This document shows, piece by piece, positions 35,149 to 42,383 of a stretch of 42,383 bases of DNA (positions are counted from its first letter, which is position 1; each line of letters begins with the position of its first letter). Under the pieces are notes generated by a model. The model searched no databases, was not told the DNA's origin, and saw only the letters and a program-made list of their open reading frames with translations. Origin of the DNA: a virus; IMG/VR virus record IMGVR_UViG_3300037062_000058, positions 1-42,383 of that record. One strand, given 5' to 3'. A program made the translations under genes and the position numbers.

Positions 35149-35177
35149 CGTTAATCTCTTAATATTTTTATCTTTTT

Positions 35178-35912
35178 ATGTCTATAGATTTTAAAATACA
35201 AAATTTGTGTGATCATTACATAAATTGGGAGAGAATTTCTCTCCCTAACGACAGGGTTAATATTAGCCCTTCATATCCATTAGCATCGTTAACTTCTTTA
35301 ATTTTAAGGATTAACAACGTAGTTATAAGTCAGAATAATTATAAAGTTTATTTAAATAAGAATGATATGGTTTTATCACCAAAATCTATTATTGTTTTAA
35401 ACAGTCCGTGTTTGTTTAATTTTCCAATCGTGGAACTAAGATATCTTACTTTGTCTAATTATTGCCCAAAATGTAACGGGATTCTATATATCGACGATCT
35501 TATTTATGGTCCTGATAAAGATGTAGTAACTATGAAGGACGAATACCTTCTTATACAGACTTTTGAAAAGCTCATAGTTACTAAGATAACCAGCAATAAA
35601 TACTATTCATGGATAGGTACGTCTATCCATGATTTGGTAGGACAAAAAATAAGTGACCTTGATTATCTTAAGACAAAAATTGTTGAAGATATAAAAAAAG
35701 CCGCAAATGATTTAAAAGATATTCAGAATCAATATATAAGTTCAGGAAGGTCGGTAAGCCAGGGGGAACTCTTCGGTCAGCTTTTGAGTGTCGATGTTAA
35801 TCCCCAGACTGATCCTACTACTATAGAGGTTTTAATAGGATTCACAGCTCAAAGCGGGAAGTCATTACAGCTACAACAATTTGTTGAACTTTCTCAATTA
35901 AGACAGAGATAA
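35178..35912 (+). CDS. Probable baseplate wedge protein (gp25-like)
   Basis: The 244-residue product starts at ATG 35178 with only T-rich sequence and no Shine-Dalgarno upstream, which is odd for a gene 29 bases after its neighbour. The N-terminal ~90 residues are beta-rich. A CPKC pair at residues 96-99 is followed by NGILYIDDLIYGPD. The C-terminal half has LLIQTFEKLIVT, SNKYYSWIGTSIHDLVGQ, a long helix (KTKIVEDIKKAANDLKDIQ) and two closing strands with DPTTIEVLIGF. That order (W-x-G-T, helix, V-x-V-x-x-F) matches the wedge proteins of the gp25/gpW group. It lies immediately upstream of the baseplate J-like gene, as in Mu- and T4-type modules. One CxxC pair alone is not a complete zinc site. 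Class call is moderate; function as wedge nucleator is by family. Confidence 0.6.
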   Translation: MSIDFKIQNLCDHYINWERISLPNDRVNISPSYPLASLTSLILRINNVVISQNNYKVYLNKNDMVLSPKSIIVLNSPCLFNFPIVELRYLTLSNYCPKCNGILYIDDLIYGPDKDVVTMKDEYLLIQTFEKLIVTKITSNKYYSWIGTSIHDLVGQKISDLDYLKTKIVEDIKKAANDLKDIQNQYISSGRSVSQGELFGQLLSVDVNPQTDPTTIEVLIGFTAQSGKSLQLQQFVELSQLRQR

Positions 35913-35917
35913 ATATT

Positions 35918-38900
35918 ATGCTTCAATCTCCTGAGATAGTATCGCCGGTAACTAATTGGGTGCCAAATTATAATAATACTTATTATACAAGTAATGCTAT
36001 TCAACAGATACTAGGAACTATTCCAGTCCCAGTAGGTTTGCCATCTAATGCTTTGTTAACAGTAGCGTATGCGTATAACATTAAAAGAGGTAATACTGGG
36101 ACTACAACATCTACGAATATCCTAACTATTAGCTTAGGTGTGATAAATCTAACTGTTGGTACCGGTTTATCTTTTTTAACGAATCAAGATATTGTTATAG
36201 CATATAATAATTCAAATCGTATGGAAGGTACAGTCCTATCATACAATTCAGGTACAGGGACTTTGTCTGCCGATATTACTTTGATTATTGGATCGGGAGT
36301 CTATAGTAATTGGACAGTAACACCATTTACCTATTATTCTATGGCAGGGATAATTTCTGGGGCTAAAACTCCCTATGAGAGTGATGTAGCGTGGTCTTTT
36401 AATTCGAGTGGGTATATAAATCTACAGGAAAATGATATCCTGACCTTGAGATTTAAAGCTCTAGAGTTTCTAACTGCATCCCAAGCATTAGGTGCTCAAA
36501 TAGATGAAAGTCCCCCAGTTGATGTTATTGCCAGTATTGTAAATATTAATAAGATACAAGCATCTGCTGGGATACCCTCGGGGACTTTTTTAAAAACTTT
36601 TAAAAACTCTATTAAGATTTTAATACCTAAGGATTCAATATTGGTTAACGCCAATAGTAGTTTTCTTGGTTGTAATTTCTATATAAGTTTATCCCCTGGT
36701 GGTGGGGCAAATGGGTATCAATTAATTAATAATACCTATATAACTGCTCCGGATGATAGTGAAACGGTATCAACAACTGTCACAGAATCAGATGTATCTA
36801 ATCAAGCTGATGGGTTAACTGTAGAAACTACTAAGAATACGCAGGCCCTTACAGAGTATTATACTTATACCATAGACAAAACAGTGTTGCAAAGCTTGGT
36901 CGATTCTGGAGCAATAGCTAACGTATTTTTGTCCGACAATGAAACAGTTAATTCCGATATAGCTTATTATTTTGTTACAACCTCAGTAGCATATGATACC
37001 GTTCTTAATACCACTGTTGAGAGTTATCAATCACTGGAATTAGAAGGTAAATTTTTATATTATAATACTGATTTTAGGGGGTTGCCGGTAAGAAAAAGAC
37101 AGGACATCCTTTTCACAATGTCAAGAAGGATGCTAGCTGACAATAACCTTGTAAATATAGTTACTGGGCAAGTCATTAGAGATGTTATAGATCCTGTTAC
37201 GGAGATGTTTGAAAAGTTCTATGTAATACAAGATTTCGTTTTTAGATGTTTATCTGTAGATAGTTTGTTATCATTTGATGATGTTAATAATACTGGCATA
37301 AGTGATCCAGTTAGCTCTAGTATATTAAAAACTAATTTAGCAGATGCTTTAGGAGTTACAGACCCAGATTCGTTGCAAAATTTAATAGACGAGCAGTTTG
37401 ATAAATGGGCTGCTAATTTTAATTTGATACGTAAGGTTGCTGCGTATTCTAAAGGATCTGTTGTTCTGTATACGACTAAGAAGCCTGTTTCAGATATACT
37501 CATTTCAGACGGCACTACGGTTACTTATCCTGGAAATTTAAATTTAAATATAGCTCCTGTGAATTACACAATAATTGGTAATAACACCATGCAAGCTTCA
37601 ACAATATCCAACTATTATAATGCCAGCAAACAAAGATGGGAGATTCAAGCTAATATTATTTCGGTAGCCACGGGATCAGATGGAAATGTCCCAGCAGGGA
37701 CAATTATTGTAGTAGCCGGTCTTGATCCTTCAATACAGGTAGAAAACTTGATACCTACAGAGTATGGTTCTGATGTGGAATCTAATCACGATTTATCAGC
37801 ACGGATTAAATTAGCAAGGCCATCTTTTGATTCTGGAACAAAACCTGGATATACTGAAGTTGCCTATAGCATCCCAGGTGTTTTGGAAGTTAATGTGCAG
37901 GAAGCTGGCGATCCCTTAATGATCCGTGATGTAGATGCAACTACATTACAGCACATAGGTGGAAAAGTAGATATATATATACGAGGTAACGGTATAAATC
38001 AGGTTATAGATCAATTAGCCTTTAAATTTGAACATCCATCGGATGTGCTTGGTAATCAAGTTGGAGAAGTTTTTTATGTAGTAGATTCAAGTGACTTTAG
38101 AATTAAAACAACTAATCCTAAAGTTACAAATAATACCCCTATTGTAGTCGTTAATCAAGTTCGTAATGTTACCAGAGGTAAAGATTATGACTTAACTGGT
38201 ATAGGAATATTGTCAGATACTTTGATACTGAATTCTTCGAGTCAGACAAACATAAATATAGGTATGGCTGCTTTTGACGTTATAGAGGTTGATTATGAAT
38301 ATAGAAGCTCAAATGTATTGATTTTAGAAAACCAGCCTGTTATAGAAATTGTTTCAGTAGCAGATAAAGATGGGAATATCATTGAAGAAGTTGATTCTAC
38401 TACGCAGTATACCAATTATAGATTAATACAGAAAGAAGACCCATTATTGATTGGTAATTCTACTATTGCTGGTTATGGGATAGAATTTCTTTTCAATTCA
38501 GATAATGCTCCTAGTCCTATAACAATATCTTTGGAACAGCATTCTATTAGATTAAATCAGCCAGCACAATTAAATTTCAAGGGAGTTTTGCTTGAGAGTA
38601 TTGTAGTTATGTCATCCGATCAAACTATAACCTATAAGGTAGGAGTTGATTATACAATTACCCTTGGAAGCCAACAAGATTATACATTTATAAACTTAAT
38701 CAGTAATGGCATGATACGTTCTGGGGATATAATATTGGTAAATTATGAAGCTAGTCCTAATCTTTTCATAACATATACGTATAATAGCCTGGTATCCCAA
38801 GCGCAAGATAGTGTTAATGTAATGAAACACGCTTGTGCAGATGCCTTAGTTAAAAATGCTATAAATAACGTTGTTGATCTTAGTTTTAATATCGAAAGAG

Positions 38901-39523
38901 ATTTAAGTATAATGGTTTCTAGCACTGGTGTTCCTACTGATGATGAGACAAGGCTAAGATCCAGGATACAGACAGCCATTTTCAATGCTGTGTCAGGTTT
39001 AAAAATGGGGCAAACATTAACACAAAGCTTTTTGTTAAAAACTATTCTATCTGTAACTGGGGTGAAATCTGTTAGTATGCCTCTTTTAATAATGCAAAAG
39101 AGATCAGGGTCATTTATATCCCTGGATGATTTAGGTGTTTTATCTTTTGAGATATTCCAAAAATCTAATAACACTGGGATAGTATCCTATATCACTATAA
39201 ATCCAGTTCTGACATACAGTACGATAAATAATGGTGGTCAGGATAATTTGTTCAGGATGGTCTATGAAAATATGCAAGAGTTGGTGCTGGTAACAGACCC
39301 AACATTAGTATCCTCTGCAGCAGGTCAGGCATATATACAATCAGATGGGCGAATTGTTGTAAGTACTACTGATGGTAGCCCTCCGCAATCTAAATATTAT
39401 AAAGCGTCGTATTTTGTAGCTTATCCTGTCGGAGTAACAAGTTCTGGGGATATCGCTACATCAGAAATAGAATATTTAAGCGTAGATAATTTAAGTTTTA
39501 TAGGCATTGATTTTATCAATTAA
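35918..39523 (+). CDS. Baseplate J-like wedge protein (T4 gp6-like)
   Basis: The 1201-residue product starts 5 bases after the previous gene with a poor ribosome-binding site. Residues ~1-370 hold beta-rich parts, one fibronectin-like (GCNFYISLSPGGGANGYQLI). The J-like core lies at about 395-715: KRQDILFTMSRRMLADN, then GSDGNVPAGTIIVV, PTEYGSDVESNHDLSARIKLA, TKPGYTEVAYSIPGVLEVNV and GGKVDIYIRG. These are the conserved features of baseplate J/gp6 proteins, which dimerise to form the wedge ring that triggers sheath contraction. Residues ~740-960 carry inserted beta-modules (VTRGKDYDLTGIG, TYKVGVDYTITLG with VNYEAS) like those in the sheath and the giant protein. The last 240 residues return to a helical and strand domain. 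Much longer than T4 gp6 (660 residues) because of insertions. Confidence 0.87.
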   Translation: MLQSPEIVSPVTNWVPNYNNTYYTSNAIQQILGTIPVPVGLPSNALLTVAYAYNIKRGNTGTTTSTNILTISLGVINLTVGTGLSFLTNQDIVIAYNNSNRMEGTVLSYNSGTGTLSADITLIIGSGVYSNWTVTPFTYYSMAGIISGAKTPYESDVAWSFNSSGYINLQENDILTLRFKALEFLTASQALGAQIDESPPVDVIASIVNINKIQASAGIPSGTFLKTFKNSIKILIPKDSILVNANSSFLGCNFYISLSPGGGANGYQLINNTYITAPDDSETVSTTVTESDVSNQADGLTVETTKNTQALTEYYTYTIDKTVLQSLVDSGAIANVFLSDNETVNSDIAYYFVTTSVAYDTVLNTTVESYQSLELEGKFLYYNTDFRGLPVRKRQDILFTMSRRMLADNNLVNIVTGQVIRDVIDPVTEMFEKFYVIQDFVFRCLSVDSLLSFDDVNNTGISDPVSSSILKTNLADALGVTDPDSLQNLIDEQFDKWAANFNLIRKVAAYSKGSVVLYTTKKPVSDILISDGTTVTYPGNLNLNIAPVNYTIIGNNTMQASTISNYYNASKQRWEIQANIISVATGSDGNVPAGTIIVVAGLDPSIQVENLIPTEYGSDVESNHDLSARIKLARPSFDSGTKPGYTEVAYSIPGVLEVNVQEAGDPLMIRDVDATTLQHIGGKVDIYIRGNGINQVIDQLAFKFEHPSDVLGNQVGEVFYVVDSSDFRIKTTNPKVTNNTPIVVVNQVRNVTRGKDYDLTGIGILSDTLILNSSSQTNINIGMAAFDVIEVDYEYRSSNVLILENQPVIEIVSVADKDGNIIEEVDSTTQYTNYRLIQKEDPLLIGNSTIAGYGIEFLFNSDNAPSPITISLEQHSIRLNQPAQLNFKGVLLESIVVMSSDQTITYKVGVDYTITLGSQQDYTFINLISNGMIRSGDIILVNYEASPNLFITYTYNSLVSQAQDSVNVMKHACADALVKNAINNVVDLSFNIERDLSIMVSSTGVPTDDETRLRSRIQTAIFNAVSGLKMGQTLTQSFLLKTILSVTGVKSVSMPLLIMQKRSGSFISLDDLGVLSFEIFQKSNNTGIVSYITINPVLTYSTINNGGQDNLFRMVYENMQELVLVTDPTLVSSAAGQAYIQSDGRIVVSTTDGSPPQSKYYKASYFVAYPVGVTSSGDIATSEIEYLSVDNLSFIGIDFIN

Positions 39524-39535
39524 AAGAGGTCAGAA

Positions 39536-42383
39536 ATGGCACAGAATGTTGAAAAAGAAAGTTCAAGTATTTACGATTCTTTGCAATATGCTTTTGATAA
39601 AGTTGTTTTTAATCCCGGTAATCCCCCATTAGGGAATGAACTTAATGTATTGCAGGAATATCTTGAGCTGATTACTCAAAAATCAACCGCTGGCCTACCA
39701 TCGGGTTGGTTAAGTTATAGACCTTTTTATACTTCTTCAGAGTTATCCAATAGTTTCTATACTCAAGCTCCTACGGAGTCTAAACCTGAAATAGCTTTAG
39801 TTAATGGATGGTCTATATATGTTACTAATACTAACACTTCATTACAAAATATAAACGAAATAGATCTTAATGATTTTGAATTAAAATCTGGTTCAAGAGT
39901 GGATGGAGTATTCCTGGAAGTTTGGAGATCTTTGATAACCCCAAATAATTCTGATGATTTGTCAAAACCTCAGAGCTCAAGTAGCATAGGAAAAATAAAT
40001 GGAATAGAAATGCATGATGCTAACTTAGGGTGGGCTGTAGGAGAGAAAGGGATACTGCTAAAGACGGTAGATGGTGGAATAACATGGACATCAAAAGAGA
40101 CACCTATCCCAGTCAATTTCAATAAAGTAAAATTTTATGATCAATCCCTTGGATACGCTGTTGCTGAAAAAGGTTATGTAGTAAAAACAGTAAATGGTGG
40201 GGAATCATGGTTTACTGTCTCTTCAGTAGTAAATGATAACCTAAATGATCTTTTTATCCTGGATCAAAGCACGGTAGTTGTTGTAGGAGATAATGGTACC
40301 GTTTTAAAAACAATAGATGGGACAGTTTTTGCAATCATAGAAAATACCTCTGGGACTACAAACAATCTTAATGGGGTTTATTTTTACGATAATAGGATAG
40401 GTTGGGCTGTAGGTGATAGTTCTACTATGCTCATTACCGTGGATAGGGGACAATCTTGGCAACCTCAAACTGTTTTAGACGTCCGCACAAATGCCATCGT
40501 TAATGATGACTTAGTATCTGTTGCCTTTTTTAGTCTTGATGATGGTTTGGTTGCTGGTAGAAAAGGATCTATTCTAAAGACATCTGATGGTGGATATCAT
40601 TTTGTAAACTTATCAGACAGAATCTGGAATGGTACCGCATATCAGACTATAAATCAGGTAAGACCCTACGATGATAATACTTTTAACAGACTATTTATTA
40701 AAAATTCTTTTCCTTATCAGCTTTCTATCAGCGTATATGGGCCTTCAAGTGGTTTATTTAAAAATTTGAGTTATCAGATTTCTCCTCAAAATTACCCAAA
40801 CTCTCTTGTACTTATGTTTAGGGGGACATTGGATGGAAAAGATTATATCCACGTATTGAATCTTAATGACTACGCTACAGCAGAGGATTTAACTAATGAT
40901 ATAAATAATCTGATGAGTCCTTATTCTCCGGATGATATTGCTCTTCCTGATGATCAAAGGAAAAAAGTAAGAGTATTTATGGCGTTAGTTAATTATACAA
41001 GTTCCCCTTCAGACTTCAGGCCTTCAAGTGGGACAATACAAACAACGGGTAATACTAATATAACTTTCTCTATAGAGGATAAGGCTTGGATAGTGGGGAA
41101 TGACGGCTTAGTTTTAAGAACTACAAATAGTGGATCTAAATGGGAAGTTTTATCTAATAGCTATGGTTTTGATTTATATGATATGAATTTTATACAGGAT
41201 AACTTAGGATGGATATCTGGTTCAGAGGGTAGTATCCTTATTTACGACCCCGTGAATTATCCAGCTGGTTTTATGTTGCAGGATACGGATTTACCATTAA
41301 GGACAAAAGGTCGTATATATCCTGAAGGTAATATCCTATCTCAAGCTGAGAATTTCCTGGATGATACTATTATTGATCCAAATGTTGGAGTGGAGACTTC
41401 AGACAGAGTACAGATACAGTACAGGATCAGAGTTGCGACAGGTGTAGATCCATTTAATTTTTCAGAAGCTGGTTTAGGGGCCGACTATGTATATAGCTTA
41501 GGTCCTAATAGTAATAGTATGGATTCTGGATATTATTCCTTTGAGAATATGGGATCTCAAAATGGTGATTACGGCCTTTGGAGAGCACGTTGTAGAAATA
41601 CTTATGATGGGTGGGTTTGGGCTGTTCCTATGTTTTTTGTAACTCGTAGGAATTCTTCGCCTTTTAATCCTGACTCAAACATAAATGGTTCTACTATTTA
41701 TGAACAGAATGCAATAAGACCAGACGGCCTAACCTATGAAGAGATAACTGATACGGATGTAACTGATTTAATAAAAAAAGTTAACATACAATCCTATACA
41801 GCTTTGTTCGAGAAGAATTTTGATAAGCTCTTAGGAAATAGATTAGCCACAAAATTAAGTCAGCGTGATGAAAAAGGGACTCAGTACGGTACATCAATAA
41901 TGTTGGCTGATACCTATGTCGGAACGGAGTTGCTATATAACCTTGTAACAGGAAAAATAACCTCTGAAGCCAAATTAGTATATGATGTAAAAATATTAGA
42001 CCCTAACGGGGTTACCCCTCTTACTGGCGATGATTGGACAATAGGGCCTACGTTATATAGCATTTATATGACTGATCCGTCTTATCATGAAGTGAAAAGT
42101 TATCTCAATGGGGTAGAGACATCCACGATAATCCCAGGGTATTTTGAAGGGTTGGGTACTAATAAAATCAAGTTTAATATTGGGAACTACACCCCTACTA
42201 CCGGTGAGCAATATTTAATAAGAGTAGGTAGAATTGATTATTCTAATGAAGGGTTGAGTAAGATCCCTAGCCAGCCTTTAGGTATTAAATATCTTAGTGA
42301 TACGGAAGATAATAGTGTTTTTTATAGAGGTATTAATACTAATGATATCAGAGACATTTTTGAATATACTGAAGAAAGAGTGC
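39536..42383 (+). CDS. Partial wedge/fibre protein containing a seven-bladed Ycf48/BNR-type propeller
   Basis: ATG 39536 follows AAGAGGTC, and the frame stays open for 949 codons to the window end. Residues 1-150 include a VFNPGNPPLGNELNVLQEYLE helix region typical of phage wedge proteins. Residues 159-572 contain seven repeats of the form LGWAVG-x-x-G-x-(I/V)-L-K-T-x-D-G-G-x-x-W (e.g. GWAVGEKGILLKTVDGG, GYAVAEKGYVVKTVNGG, GLVAGRKGSILKTSDGG, KAWIVGNDGLVLRTT). This is the Ycf48/HCF136-like member of the BNR propeller superfamily, so a full seven-bladed propeller is predicted. About 145 residues (361-507) are inserted between blades 5 and 6. After it come WVWAVPMFFVTRRNSSPF and a helix TDLIKKVNIQSY. 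In phages such a propeller could bind glycans or partner proteins. The gene continues beyond the window. Confidence 0.75.
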   Translation, partial: MAQNVEKESSSIYDSLQYAFDKVVFNPGNPPLGNELNVLQEYLELITQKSTAGLPSGWLSYRPFYTSSELSNSFYTQAPTESKPEIALVNGWSIYVTNTNTSLQNINEIDLNDFELKSGSRVDGVFLEVWRSLITPNNSDDLSKPQSSSSIGKINGIEMHDANLGWAVGEKGILLKTVDGGITWTSKETPIPVNFNKVKFYDQSLGYAVAEKGYVVKTVNGGESWFTVSSVVNDNLNDLFILDQSTVVVVGDNGTVLKTIDGTVFAIIENTSGTTNNLNGVYFYDNRIGWAVGDSSTMLITVDRGQSWQPQTVLDVRTNAIVNDDLVSVAFFSLDDGLVAGRKGSILKTSDGGYHFVNLSDRIWNGTAYQTINQVRPYDDNTFNRLFIKNSFPYQLSISVYGPSSGLFKNLSYQISPQNYPNSLVLMFRGTLDGKDYIHVLNLNDYATAEDLTNDINNLMSPYSPDDIALPDDQRKKVRVFMALVNYTSSPSDFRPSSGTIQTTGNTNITFSIEDKAWIVGNDGLVLRTTNSGSKWEVLSNSYGFDLYDMNFIQDNLGWISGSEGSILIYDPVNYPAGFMLQDTDLPLRTKGRIYPEGNILSQAENFLDDTIIDPNVGVETSDRVQIQYRIRVATGVDPFNFSEAGLGADYVYSLGPNSNSMDSGYYSFENMGSQNGDYGLWRARCRNTYDGWVWAVPMFFVTRRNSSPFNPDSNINGSTIYEQNAIRPDGLTYEEITDTDVTDLIKKVNIQSYTALFEKNFDKLLGNRLATKLSQRDEKGTQYGTSIMLADTYVGTELLYNLVTGKITSEAKLVYDVKILDPNGVTPLTGDDWTIGPTLYSIYMTDPSYHEVKSYLNGVETSTIIPGYFEGLGTNKIKFNIGNYTPTTGEQYLIRVGRIDYSNEGLSKIPSQPLGIKYLSDTEDNSVFYRGINTNDIRDIFEYTEERV
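40010..41250 (+). repeat. Seven propeller-blade repeats in the partial gene
   Basis: Blade motifs begin near residues 159, 206, 251, 292, 341, 508 and 552 of the product, each with an aromatic/G-x-V-G turn and, in most, a (K/R)T-x-(D/N)-x-G turn. Blade 3 lacks the final Trp and blade 7 ends after GSILIYD. Blade spacing is about 42-49 residues except for the long insertion after blade 5. Confidence 0.7.

Noticed and set aside
38743-39174. 143-codon minus-strand frame in the J-like gene
   Set aside because: No ribosome-binding site or recognisable motif; it is inside a strongly supported gene.
1-42383. CRISPR arrays, tRNA genes, integrase or attachment sites, insertion sequences
   Set aside because: The few gaps were read and hold no spaced repeats, cloverleaf sequence or transposase-like frame.
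39536-42383. Interpretation of the Ycf48-like propeller as a photosynthesis gene of a cyanophage
   Set aside because: Only the fold repeats match; gene context is baseplate, there is no other photosynthesis gene, and the repeats are embedded in a longer wedge-type protein.

Overview
The window is a single, uninterrupted, plus-strand late gene cluster from a large A+T-rich tailed bacteriophage with a contractile tail (myovirus morphology). A complete contractile-tail set is present in the usual order: neck/terminator-like protein, sheath, tube, two chaperone-position genes, tape measure, baseplate hub proteins, cell-puncturing spike, wedge proteins (gp25-like, then a baseplate J/gp6-like protein), and finally a probable wedge or fibre protein cut by the window end. 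Ribosome-binding sites are mostly of the AGGAG type or genes are joined stop-to-start. No tRNA, integrase, replication gene or bacterial housekeeping gene was seen. The host cannot be named from this sequence. The size of the proteins (3594-residue, 1201-residue and 1195-residue products, plus a 969-residue sheath) suggests a jumbo-type phage.

Layout. 1-400: the 3' end of a Vsr/EDxHD-like (homing) endonuclease gene, a strong hairpin terminator and a candidate promoter. 401-2553: a neck/tail-terminator-like protein and an FmdB-type zinc-ribbon protein. 2554-7483: sheath, a lysine/glutamate-rich protein with an internal 77-residue duplication, and the tube. 7678-12901: two chaperone-position genes and the tape measure. 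12915-20811: two paralogous baseplate-hub proteins (the second fused to a lytic transglycosylase), a gp27/gpD-like hub, a spike with OB-fold and beta-helix, a small protein built of three copies of one helical repeat, and a small VanZ/YfiM-like membrane protein. 20828-31612: one 10.8-kb gene for a modular giant structural protein. 31540-35148: a small overlapping gene and three unrecognised structural genes, one with a fibronectin-like domain. 35178-42383: gp25-like wedge protein, J-like wedge protein, and a partial protein with a seven-bladed Ycf48/BNR-type beta-propeller.

How the parts work together. The tube polymerises along the tape measure with help from the chaperones, the sheath surrounds it, and the neck protein closes the top. 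Hub, transglycosylase and spike form the piercing tip, and the gp25/J-like proteins build the wedges around it. The giant protein and the propeller protein are probably outer baseplate or host-contact parts.

The most unusual signals are: a perfect 21-bp inverted repeat with a 1-nt centre inside the sheath gene; one small beta-module apparently reused in several different virion proteins; about ten modules resembling the flagellin/hook IN motif in the giant protein, with one more inserted in the propeller; the triplicated protein next to the spike; and a membrane protein encoded in the middle of the tail operon.
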